Both the position numbers and the translations under genes were made by a program. DNA of 64,000 bases from G963704535 sp963704535 (GTDB lineage Bacteria; Chloroflexota; Chloroflexia; Chloroflexales; Roseiflexaceae), in the NCBI GenBank assembly GCA_963704535.1, contig OY969916.1, positions 7,936,001 through 8,000,000 of the forward strand, written 5' to 3'. Of this stretch, positions 56,239 to 64,000 are shown one piece after another (within the stretch, counting starts at the first letter, position 1; every line of letters begins with the position of its first letter). The notes beneath the pieces are model-generated. The model worked only from the letters and a program-made list of their open reading frames with translations. It did not search any database and was not told where the DNA came from.

Positions 56239-56412
56239 ATGCGAGCCATTGGCTGGATGCTGCCGATACTTGCTGGAATAACATCCTTCGCGCCGCTGCC
56301 GTCGCATGCTTTTTCCCCCGCTAACGCCCCGATCAGCGCCCTGCTCGGTATGGCGCTGCGCGCTTCCACGATCTGCGGCGCTTATGGAATGCGGGAACGA
56401 GGCCGACGATGA
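56239..56412 (+). CDS. Possible 57-residue secreted peptide, overlaps the ABC ATPase start
   Basis: Open frame MRAIGWMLPILAGITSFA... with a signal-peptide-like N-terminus (possible cleavage after SHA). Its TGA overlaps the ATG of the next gene (ATGA), the usual layout for translational coupling. It has no recognised family and could be a chance frame in the leader. Confidence 0.3.
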   Translation: MRAIGWMLPILAGITSFAPLPSHAFSPANAPISALLGMALRASTICGAYGMRERGRR

Positions 56413-57785
56413 TCGCCGACTATCCAACATTGGCAGACCAGGATGGCGTGTCTCAGCACCCGGCCGGTTCACTTGAGCCGGCGATCAGTGTGCGCGCGGT
56501 CGGCAAGATGTACCGAATGTACGATCGCCCCGAGGACCGGCTCAAGCACATGCTGTTGTGGCGCTTTGGCCGCCGCTACGGGCGCGAGTTCTGGGCCGTG
56601 CGCGGAGTCTCGCTCGATGTGGGTAAGGGCGAGACGGTTGGCATCATTGGGCGCAACGGCAGCGGCAAGAGTACGCTGCTCCAGATCATCGCTGGTACGC
56701 TGGCCCCCAACGAGGGCGAGGTGCGGATCAATGGCCGGGTGACGGCGCTGCTGGAGCTGGGCAGCGGCTTCAACCCACAGTTCACCGGGCGCGAGAATGT
56801 CTTTCTCAACGGCGCGGTCCTGGGCTGTAGCCACGAGGAGATGGCGGAGCGCTTCGACTCGATCGTGGCGTTCGCCGATATCGGCGCGTTTATCGATCAG
56901 CCGGTGAAGACCTATTCGAGCGGCATGGTGGTGCGGCTGGCGTTTGCGGTGCAGTCGCATGTCGCGCCCGATGTGCTGATTGTCGATGAGGCGCTCTCGG
57001 TCGGCGACATCTTCTTTCAGCAGAAGTGCTTCGCCCATATCCGCAGCCTTCAGCAGCGCGGCGTGACCATCCTGTACGTCTCGCACGATCTGAACTCCGT
57101 CCAGAACATCTGCGACCGGGCGATTCTAATGAAGGATGGAGCAGCAGTCTTCGACGGCGATCCCAACGAGGCGGTGAATCGCTACTACCGGGTGCTGGGC
57201 GAGCAGGCCGGCCCTAGAGGGGTCATCCGCCCGGCTGCCCAGAACGGAACCGCCGGTGGCGCGACACTCGACCCCCAAGAGCTGGTGCGCCACACGATTT
57301 TGCGCGCCGACGGCGCCCGCCATGGCGACCGCATGCTGGAGCTGGTGGCCGCGCGTGTCTGCGATGACGCCGGGCAGGATACCTTGACGGTGATGATGCT
57401 GGGTGCGCTGCGCTTTTGTGTGCTGCTGAAGGCCAACCAGCCGGTGGAAGCGCCGAACCTGGGAATGCACCTGTATGACCGATTCGGCAACCTGATCTTC
57501 GCCATCGGGAGCGCCCAACTGAGCCAGGATCTGCCGTCGCTTGATACCGGCGATTACATGGCGGTGTGCATCCGAGTTGAGCTGCGCGTACAGCCGGGGC
57601 AGTATACCTTTAACCTGGTCGCGGGCGAGTTGGTGCTGGGTGATAACCCAAATATCGGCTTTGTCCATGACAACCACGAGCTGCTTGGGCCGCTGACGGT
57701 GCAGAGACTGCCGGGGCTGCTGCCGTTCTACGGCGCTGCTCAGTTGCCCGCGACGGCGGAGTACGAATTCAAAGGCCATGTGTAG
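56409..57785 (+). CDS. Polysaccharide ABC exporter ATPase with Wzt C-terminal domain
   Basis: 458 residues. Nucleotide-binding domain 25-255: Walker A GIIGRNGSGKSTLLQIIAG, signature TYSSGMVVRLAFAV, Walker B VLIVDEALSVGD, then the TagH/Wzt-type continuation. Residues of about 300-458 form a Wzt_C beta-sandwich (GDRMLELVAARVCDDAGQ...NLGMHLYDRFGNLIFAIGS), which in E. coli O9a binds the capped end of the glycan before export. The Wzm-type permease is not in this window. Two bases separate it from the methyltransferase gene. Confidence 0.92.
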   Translation: MIADYPTLADQDGVSQHPAGSLEPAISVRAVGKMYRMYDRPEDRLKHMLLWRFGRRYGREFWAVRGVSLDVGKGETVGIIGRNGSGKSTLLQIIAGTLAPNEGEVRINGRVTALLELGSGFNPQFTGRENVFLNGAVLGCSHEEMAERFDSIVAFADIGAFIDQPVKTYSSGMVVRLAFAVQSHVAPDVLIVDEALSVGDIFFQQKCFAHIRSLQQRGVTILYVSHDLNSVQNICDRAILMKDGAAVFDGDPNEAVNRYYRVLGEQAGPRGVIRPAAQNGTAGGATLDPQELVRHTILRADGARHGDRMLELVAARVCDDAGQDTLTVMMLGALRFCVLLKANQPVEAPNLGMHLYDRFGNLIFAIGSAQLSQDLPSLDTGDYMAVCIRVELRVQPGQYTFNLVAGELVLGDNPNIGFVHDNHELLGPLTVQRLPGLLPFYGAAQLPATAEYEFKGHV

Positions 57786-57787
57786 GT

Positions 57788-59792
57788 ATGAACGTTTTGC
57801 TCGACCATAGCACACGCCTGCTCGACGATCAGCACGTGCTGGCGGCCTATGATCGGGTGGCTGAACTCTATCCTTACACTCCATCGCTGAGTCTCTGGCG
57901 GGCCTGGGAGTATGCGGCGTACCGCACCCACGCGCTCCAGGAGCCGGTTCTCGATGTGGGCTGTGGCGATGGCCAATGGTTTCGGCTGGTCTGGCCGGAG
58001 ATCGTTGATGTGTCCGGCATCGATCTGGAGCCGGCCACTGTCGAGCGCGCTAGGCAATCCGGGGTGTATCGCCAGGTCTGGCAGGCCGATGCGGCCGATA
58101 TGCCGGTCGCTGCGGGGGCGTTTGGGAGCGTCTTCGCGAACTGCTCGCTTGAGCACATGGATAACATTGATACGGTGATCGGGAATGTGTATCGCGCGCT
58201 GCGTCCCGGCGGCACATTTATCTTCAGCGTTGTCACCGACAAGATCGATGCGTGGTTCTCGCCGGTGGTGCTTGCGGAAGCGCTGGGCGCGGAGGCGCGG
58301 GCGCGCGATCGGTACGAGGAATGGCTCGCGTATCATCACCTGGTCAACCCGTTTCCGATCGAGTGCTGGTGCGAGGCGCTGATCAACGCCGATTTCGAGA
58401 TCGTCGAGCACATCCCGATCATCCCCGAAATGACCGGCCGGCTGTTCTTGTTGCTGGACGGGCTGTGGCATACCCGGCAGGGCACGGGCGAGCTGGGCGA
58501 CCAACTAGAAACGTACCTCCAGGGCCTGCCGAACGTTCCGGCGGCCTTTCGTGGTATCCTCCAGAGCGCGCTGCTGCTGGAGACGAATCGTCGCGTGGGG
58601 TGCGGCGCGGTGCTGGTGGCCCGAAAGGTAGAACCTATGGCGGCGATGGTATCCGACCCTGAACGCCACTGCTGGTGCGGCGACAGTTCGCTGGCCCGCT
58701 TCTCGACCGATTATCTGTCCTGCACCAATTGCGGCACGCTCGTCTCGCAGGCGGGCCTGACCGAGGAGCAGCTTCAGGTCCGTGACGATAGCAGCGACTT
58801 CTACGGCAAGGAAGTATTGGCTCTCGCATCAGAGCCACGACCTTGGGTTTCCGGATATCTATCGGCGCGCGCGGCTCGATCTGCCGGAACGCTGTCTCCA
58901 CTGGCTGCGAACGCTATTGGCCTATAAGCTGCCCCCTGCACGTGTGCTGGAGATTGGCTGCGCCCATGGCGGCTTTGTGGCGCTGATGCAGTGGGCGGGC
59001 TTTGATGCCGGCGGATTGGAGTTGAGCCCCTGGGTGGTCGATTTCGCCCGCCGGACGTTCAATATACCGATGCTGGTCGGGCCGGTGGAGGAACAACACA
59101 TACCAGACCAGTCCCTCGATGTGATTGTCCTGAATGATGTGTTGGAGCACCTGCCCGACCCACTGGCGACGATGCGCTATTGCAGCTGGCGAATCAAGCC
59201 GGATGGCCTGCTGATTATTCAGACACCCTGTTATCCAGAAGGGACGACTTACGCGGAGTTGGTGGCCGGAGCCGATCCGTTTCTGGAGCAGATCGAGAAA
59301 AAGGCCAACCAGCACCTGTTCCTGTTTAGCAGGCGCGCAGTACAGCGCCTGCTTGTGCAGCTCGGCTGGGGCAATCTCCACTTCGAGACCGCCATGTTTG
59401 GCTATGATATGTACCTGGTGGCGAGCCGGCAGCCGCTTATTCGGCACAGCGATGACCAGATCGACGCGGCATTAGAAGCTAGCCCATCCGGTCGCATAGT
59501 TCAGGCGCTTCTGGATAAAGCGCGCGAGACCGAGCAGATCCGCGCCTACCTCCAGGTCAGCGAGGCCGACCGGGCCGCGCGCCTCGACGTCATCAACCGC
59601 CTGAGTGCCCAACTCGCCGCCAGCGAGGCCGACCGGGCCGCGCGCCTCGACGTCATCAACCGCCTGAGCGAGCAACTCGCCGAGAGTGAGGCCGACCGCG
59701 CCGCCCGCTTGGAGGCGATCAGGCATCTCCAGGCCCGGCTTGCCGAGGGCGAGAACGATCGTGGTCCCATACATCAGATTCCATCACGCTGA
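57788..59792 (+). CDS. Double methyltransferase with coiled-coil tail, one frameshift
   Basis: About 667 residues after removing an extra A near 58813. First AdoMet domain 50-220: VLDVGCGDGQWFRL, ANCSLEHMDNIDTVI, ALRPGGTFIFSVV. A zinc ribbon follows (CWCGDSSL...CTNCGTLVS, about 295-320). Second AdoMet domain: KYWLSHQSHDLGFPDIYRRA, VLEIGCAHGGFVALM, LNDVLEHLPDP. The tail has three 21-residue repeats beginning SEADRAARL (about 590-655), each exactly three heptads. No stop separates the two domains, but an internal Met (58636) could be a second start, so two genes joined by error is an alternative. Confidence 0.82.
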
Positions 59793-59817
59793 CAGTGGGT
59801 ACCATGAGCTGAAGGAT

Positions 59818-59880
59818 CGACAAAAAGGGGAGTTTGAGGGGCGGCCCCTCAAAACCCTCTTTTCACCAGGGACTGCGAAG
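59818..59880 (+). repeat. Family A repeat (half copy)
   Basis: AAAAAGGGGAGTTTGAGGGG, GCGGCCCCTCAAAACCC and CTCTTTTCACCAGGGACTGC between two glycan genes. Confidence 0.75.
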
Positions 59881-59899
59881 AGAGGGGCTGATCGGACAC

Positions 59900-61498
59900 A
59901 TGCGTATTGGCATCGAACTAGGTCAAATCACGCCTCAGAGTTCAGGCGGGATCGTGCCGCTCCTTGAGGGGGTGTTGCAGCAGATGTTCCTGCTTGGGCA
60001 ACACGATCATTTTTTCGTCTATCAGACCGCGACCAGCTACCGGCTACCGGACTCGCTGCCGCCGCACGTGCAGTGCCGCGTGCTGGGCGAAGTGACGTTC
60101 TGGTGCGATCTCGATCGGGCCGCGGCGCAGGACCGCATCGAGGTCCTATTCCGCTGCTACCCTTCCGATGAGACGATCGCCTTCCCGATGCGGCGCCAGA
60201 TCGTGCTTGTCCCAGACCTCCAGCATGAAGATATGCCGGAGTTCTTCGATGCGGAGGTGCTGGCCCGCCGCCAGGTGGCCTTCGCGCAGGCGATCGGCAA
60301 CGCGGGGGCGCTGGCGGTCCTTTCCGAGTATGGGCGCACGACCTTGCTGGCCCGCTACCCGCAGCTCCAGGCCGACGTTTTTCTGATGCCTCCGGCTTCG
60401 ACGCTGCACCGCGACGACCTCGATCAGCCGTTGAGCCAGGAGGAGCAGGCCGCGCTCCCGCCGCAGCCGTTTTTCTTCTTCCCGGCCAATCTCTGGCCCC
60501 ATAAAAACCATCGAACGCTGTTCAGGGCGCTGGAGATCATGCACCAGCAGCACGGGCAGCCAGTTGCGCTGGTGTTGACCGGCGACCCGACCGGCTGGCC
60601 GGAACTCCAGGCGAACTGCATGGGCCTGCCGGTCTCGCATCTCGGTTTTGTCAGCCGGCGCCTGCTGGCCGAGCTCTACCGGCGGGCCGGCGCGCTGGTC
60701 TATTTTTCGCGCTACGAGGGCTTCGGCATTCCGCTACTGGAAGCCTTTGCCATGGGTACGCCGGTGCTGTGCGGCAACACCACCAGTTTGCCGGAGATCG
60801 GCGGTGATGCGGTCCTGAGCTGCGACCCGCTCGACGCGCCCGCGATCGCCGCCTTGATGGCGCGAATCCTGGATGACGACGAACTGCGGTCTCAGCTTGT
60901 CGAACGCGGACGGCAGCAGCTCGATCGGTATACCTGGCGCCGGCCGGCCCAGAACCTGCTCGATGCTTGCGGGCGGGTCGCAGCCACGCCGATCGACCAC
61001 CCGGCGCTCCTGGCCGCGCTCGACATATCGAGCGAGCGGCTCCACGCCAGCGAGACCGACCGCGTCGCACGCCTGGCCGACATCCACCAACTGAATAATG
61101 ACTTGCGGCAGGTCCAGGCCCAACTAGCCGCCAGCGAGGCCGATCGTGTCGCGCGCCAGGGCATCATCGACCGCTTGACTGCCGACCTAGCCGCCAGCGA
61201 GGCCGACCGCGCCGCCCGCCTGGAGCTTATTCACCAACAGGACGACCAGGTCGGGCGGCTGCGGGTGCAACTGGCCGAGAGCGAGGCCGACCGCGCCGCC
61301 CAGATCGAGGCGACCCGCCCGCTTCAAGCCCAACTGGCGGCCAGCGAGGCCGACCGCGCCGCCCGCTTGGATACCATCCTGCGCCAAGAGGCCATGATCT
61401 ATAAGCTGCGTAGCGATCTGTCCGTCGCTCAGTCGCGGCTGTGGATGCGAGTCGGTCGCAAAATTAAAAGAATACTGGTAAGCGCATGGCAATCGTAG
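59900..61498 (+). CDS. GT4-type glycosyltransferase with coiled-coil repeat tail
   Basis: 532 residues from ATG 59900. GT-B fold of the GT4/mannosyltransferase type: GIELGQITPQSSGGIVPLLEG, FFFPANLWPHKNHRTLFRAL, LVYFSRYEGFGIPLLEAFAMGTPVLCGNTTSLPEIGG with the catalytic EGFGIPLLE. Residues of about 383-510 hold five repeats starting SE(A/T)DR, in units of 21 or 28 residues (three or four heptads). The same repeat ends the methyltransferase upstream. Overlaps the next gene by 13 bases. Confidence 0.9.
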   Translation: MRIGIELGQITPQSSGGIVPLLEGVLQQMFLLGQHDHFFVYQTATSYRLPDSLPPHVQCRVLGEVTFWCDLDRAAAQDRIEVLFRCYPSDETIAFPMRRQIVLVPDLQHEDMPEFFDAEVLARRQVAFAQAIGNAGALAVLSEYGRTTLLARYPQLQADVFLMPPASTLHRDDLDQPLSQEEQAALPPQPFFFFPANLWPHKNHRTLFRALEIMHQQHGQPVALVLTGDPTGWPELQANCMGLPVSHLGFVSRRLLAELYRRAGALVYFSRYEGFGIPLLEAFAMGTPVLCGNTTSLPEIGGDAVLSCDPLDAPAIAALMARILDDDELRSQLVERGRQQLDRYTWRRPAQNLLDACGRVAATPIDHPALLAALDISSERLHASETDRVARLADIHQLNNDLRQVQAQLAASEADRVARQGIIDRLTADLAASEADRAARLELIHQQDDQVGRLRVQLAESEADRAAQIEATRPLQAQLAASEADRAARLDTILRQEAMIYKLRSDLSVAQSRLWMRVGRKIKRILVSAWQS

Positions 61499-64000
61499 AC
61501 TCGCAACTCCCGCTGATCAGCGTGATTGTGCCCTCCTTCAACCAGGGCCGCTACCTGCGCGAAACACTGGAGAGCATCTTCCGCCAGGACTACCCGCGGC
61601 TTGAGGTCGTGGTCATGGACGGCGGCTCGACCGACGAGAGCGTGGAGATCATCCAGTCCTATGCCGACCGGCTGGCCTACTGGCAGAGCCAGCCCGATGG
61701 CGGGCAGTCGGCGGCGATCAACGCCGGCGTGCGGCGCTGTAGTGGCCAGATTGTGGCCTGGCTCAACTCGGATGACTTCTACTGGGGCGATTCGCTCTGG
61801 ACGGTCGCGCGGGCTTATGCCGCCTTTCCCGACCATGGCCTGTACATCGGCAATGGCCTGCGCTACAGCCAGCAGGGGCAGCGCTATGAGCCGTTCTGCC
61901 GCCGCCACATCGCGCTCAATCGCGCGGCACTGATCCATGGGCTCGATTACATCCTACAGCCGGCCACGTTCTTCCTACGCAGCGCCTGGGACGAAGCCCA
62001 GGAGCTGAACCCGGAGCTGCGCTACTGTATGGACTGGGACTTAATCATTCGCATCGCGGCACGTTACCCGGCGGTGCTGATCAACGAGTTCCTGGCGGTA
62101 AGTCGTGAGCATGAGGAGACCAAGACCAGTGGCGGCAAGATGGGTCGCGCATTCGAGATCAGCCGGCTGACCCGGTCGCATAGTCACCAGGAGGCGACGC
62201 CCGGTAGTGTGTTTTATCTGCTGGAGACCCTGCTCGACGTGACGGACGACGCCACGTCGCCGCAACTGCGCTACCACCTATACGCCGGAATGAACGCGAT
62301 CAAAGCGCAGTGGGCCGCGCAATACGGCAACGGCGACGGCTTTCCCGAGCATGGCGACCCGCAGGACCGCGTCTACCTGCCGATCGCGACCGCAGATGCG
62401 CCGCGCCGCCCGCCCCTTCGACCCTTCGACCCTTCGACTTCGCTCAGGGCAGGCTTGGCTCAGGGCAAGCTTGGCTCAGGGCAGGCACCGATCGATCGGT
62501 CGGTACTTCCCCGCATCAGTATTATCACGCCGTCGTTTAACCAGGCCCAGTTTCTGGGGCAGACGCTGGACAGCATCTTCAACCAAGGCTACCCGGACCT
62601 GGAGACGCTGGTCTTTGATGGGGGCTCCAAGGATGGCAGCGTCGACGTGCTGCGCCAGTATCAGGACCGGCTGACCGCCTGGGTGTCGGAGCCGGATCGC
62701 GGCCCGGCCCACGCGATCAACAAGGGCTTCGCGGCTGCGACCGGCGAGATCCTGGGCTGGCTCAACTCGGACGATCTGCTGGCAACCGATGCGCTCTGGG
62801 AGATCGCCCGCGCCTTCGCCGAAGATCCCGAGCTGGATATGGTCTTCGCCAATGCGCTCTACATCGATAAGCACAACCAACTGTTCCTGGCCGACCACGG
62901 CACCCACCGCACCGGCCTGTACTACGGCGAGATGCAGCCGCTGGGCCGCATCCCGGCCTATTGGTCGTACGTCCACGCCGTCCCCCAGCCGACAGTGTTC
63001 TTCCGGCGCCGCCTGCTGGAGCGCTGCGGGCACCTGAACGAGGACTACCTGTTTATCTTCGACTTCGAGCTGTTCTGGCGCTTCGCTCAGAAGGCCAAGA
63101 TCAAGAAGCTTGAGCGCACGCAGGCGTTCTACCGCATCCACGCGGCGGCCAAGACCAGCGATTGGAATAAGTTCCTGGTCGAGCTGTATCGCTTCAGCCG
63201 CCCCTGGTGGCCGCCGCTGCGTTCGCCTCAGTTCAAGCATACCTTCCGTGATTTCGTCGCCAGCTATATGCGCCGCAAGTATGGCGGTCGCCCACGCGAT
63301 GCCTGGTTTTGGGGGGTGGCCGCGCTGGTGGGCCTCTCGGCGCTGACGCGAGTCGGCAACCCGGAGGCGCTGGATCTGCGGCTCCCGCCCGCGCGCGTGC
63401 CGCAACCGCCCGCCGCGCCGGCCCCGGCACCAGTGCCTGAGCAGGAGCCGGAGCTAAGCTCTAAGAGTTACCAGATCAGTCATCGCGACCTGCGCTACCG
63501 AGCGCTGTTCTGCTCGTATCTGTGGCCGCGCCACCCCGGCCACTCAGGCGGCGAGATCCGCGATTTCCACTTGTTGCGCCGCCTGCTCGCGATCAGCAGC
63601 GTCGAGTTCTTCGTGCCCTACGCCAGCCCGCCCGATCGGCGCGAGGACCCGCTGGCCCACTACCTGGCGGCGCTGCATACGCCGGAGAGCGTCGGCGCGG
63701 CCCGGCCCGACCTGGTGTACCTGTCGGCGCTCAAGCGCACGGGCAAGAATCGCGCGGCGAGCTTGCTTCAGCGCAACAATCTGCCGGTGTTCGGGCCGCG
63801 CTACCACAGCGATGCTGCCGAGAAGCTGCCCGCGCTGCTGGCCTTCGCGCGGGCGCCGCTCCAAGAGGCGCTTGAGCAGCGCCGCCCCGATTTCCTGTTC
63901 GTCAGCCCGCAGAACAACCCGATCGCTGTGGTGCTGAACACCGCCGGGCTGCCGACCCGGCTGATTATGGCTTCCTATGATGTCGAGGCCCTCCGTATCC
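61486..64000 (+). CDS. Three-domain glycosyltransferase (GT2-GT2-GT4), 3' end outside window
   Basis: 838 residues visible. First GT2 domain at 1-260: ISVIVPSFNQGRYLRETLESIFRQ, VVMDGGSTDESVEI, AWLNSDDFYWGD. Second at about 340-590: ISIITPSFNQAQFLGQTLDSIFNQ, VFDGGSKDGSVDVL, GWLNSDDLLATD. Both keep the nucleotide-metal Asp motif. A Pro-rich linker (about 640-655) leads into a GT-B domain starting FCSYLWPRHPGHSGGEIRDFHLLRRL. A CCCTTCGA/GGCTCAGGG repeat (62415-62489) forms the linker between the first two domains, in frame. Probably builds the glycan repeat unit processively. Confidence 0.88.
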   Translation, partial: MAIVDSQLPLISVIVPSFNQGRYLRETLESIFRQDYPRLEVVVMDGGSTDESVEIIQSYADRLAYWQSQPDGGQSAAINAGVRRCSGQIVAWLNSDDFYWGDSLWTVARAYAAFPDHGLYIGNGLRYSQQGQRYEPFCRRHIALNRAALIHGLDYILQPATFFLRSAWDEAQELNPELRYCMDWDLIIRIAARYPAVLINEFLAVSREHEETKTSGGKMGRAFEISRLTRSHSHQEATPGSVFYLLETLLDVTDDATSPQLRYHLYAGMNAIKAQWAAQYGNGDGFPEHGDPQDRVYLPIATADAPRRPPLRPFDPSTSLRAGLAQGKLGSGQAPIDRSVLPRISIITPSFNQAQFLGQTLDSIFNQGYPDLETLVFDGGSKDGSVDVLRQYQDRLTAWVSEPDRGPAHAINKGFAAATGEILGWLNSDDLLATDALWEIARAFAEDPELDMVFANALYIDKHNQLFLADHGTHRTGLYYGEMQPLGRIPAYWSYVHAVPQPTVFFRRRLLERCGHLNEDYLFIFDFELFWRFAQKAKIKKLERTQAFYRIHAAAKTSDWNKFLVELYRFSRPWWPPLRSPQFKHTFRDFVASYMRRKYGGRPRDAWFWGVAALVGLSALTRVGNPEALDLRLPPARVPQPPAAPAPAPVPEQEPELSSKSYQISHRDLRYRALFCSYLWPRHPGHSGGEIRDFHLLRRLLAISSVEFFVPYASPPDRREDPLAHYLAALHTPESVGAARPDLVYLSALKRTGKNRAASLLQRNNLPVFGPRYHSDAAEKLPALLAFARAPLQEALEQRRPDFLFVSPQNNPIAVVLNTAGLPTRLIMASYDVEALRI
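62415..62489 (+). repeat. CCCTTCGA / GGCTCAGGG tandem repeat in the GT linker
   Basis: CCCTTCGACCCTTCGACTTC and GGCTTGGCTCAGGGCAAGC, a partly self-complementary array, in frame. Related motif in the family D copy at 47313-47510. Confidence 0.7.

Noticed and set aside
56160..56369. 69-codon minus-strand frame in the glycan operon leader
   Set aside because: No ribosome site, no recognised family, and opposite to the operon; probably chance.
57788..59792. Two separate overlapping methyltransferase genes
   Set aside because: The second domain's zinc ribbon is encoded in the same frame as the first domain and a one-base correction joins all parts; still listed as an alternative in the feature.

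Overview
The window looks like a high-GC chromosome segment from a filamentous Chloroflexota bacterium, most likely class Chloroflexia (Roseiflexus/Kouleothrix-like). This is inferred from gene content: an archaeal-style mevalonate kinase, a serpin, a DUF4388 protein beside an MglA/COG2229-like GTPase, sdhCAB in that order, class I xylose isomerase, Uma2 proteins and very many intergenic repeats. No rRNA, tRNA, CRISPR array or prophage was seen.

Layout. 1-9.5 kb: truncated subtilase, MFS exporter, SixA, GuaA, a Ser/Thr kinase, a serpin and mevalonate kinase. 9.7-19.5 kb: MnmA, small membrane proteins, a DUF1385 protein, the DUF4388/GTPase pair, a membrane histidine kinase, MutY and an AAA+ ATPase. 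19.6-20.4 kb: a REP-associated tyrosine transposase with its own REP cluster. 20.6-25.7 kb: a class V aminotransferase, a Uma2 stump and sdhCAB (sdhA and sdhB riddled with frameshifts). 26-31.3 kb: a tightly controlled rifampicin-phosphotransferase-like dikinase, a TetR regulator and an aromatic-ring FAD monooxygenase. 31.5-34.3 kb: a CPA2 antiporter and a SET-domain protein. 34.4-49.9 kb: a xylan/xylose locus with GH3 beta-xylosidase, XylA, a LacI regulator with candidate boxes, a GH10 xylanase carrying four accessory carbohydrate-binding regions, a sugar ABC importer without its ATPase, two Gfo/Idh/MocA dehydrogenases and an MFS transporter. 50-55.2 kb: TpiA, an M50 protease, Pcm, a sigma factor, a nucleoside hydrolase and a Uma2 protein. 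55.4-64 kb: a surface-glycan locus with a Wzt-like ABC ATPase, a double methyltransferase and a glycosyltransferase that share a heptad-phased coiled-coil repeat, and a three-domain glycosyltransferase running off the end.

Two themes cut across the map. First, non-coding DNA is packed with small structured repeats: about 20 copies of two related GC-rich palindromic families (A, B), two copies of a roughly 95-bp inverted-repeat element (C), three copies of a 175-230-bp element with a covarying central palindrome (D), and about a dozen loci of heptamer tandem arrays, usually arranged as inverted pairs and sometimes inserted in frame inside genes. Second, about 19 single-base frameshifts break otherwise conserved genes. 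These look more like draft-sequence errors than real decay.

The most interesting candidate system is the 56.4-64 kb glycan locus. It resembles the WbdD/Wzt logic of O-antigen capping, chain-length control and export, but in a lineage not known for LPS.
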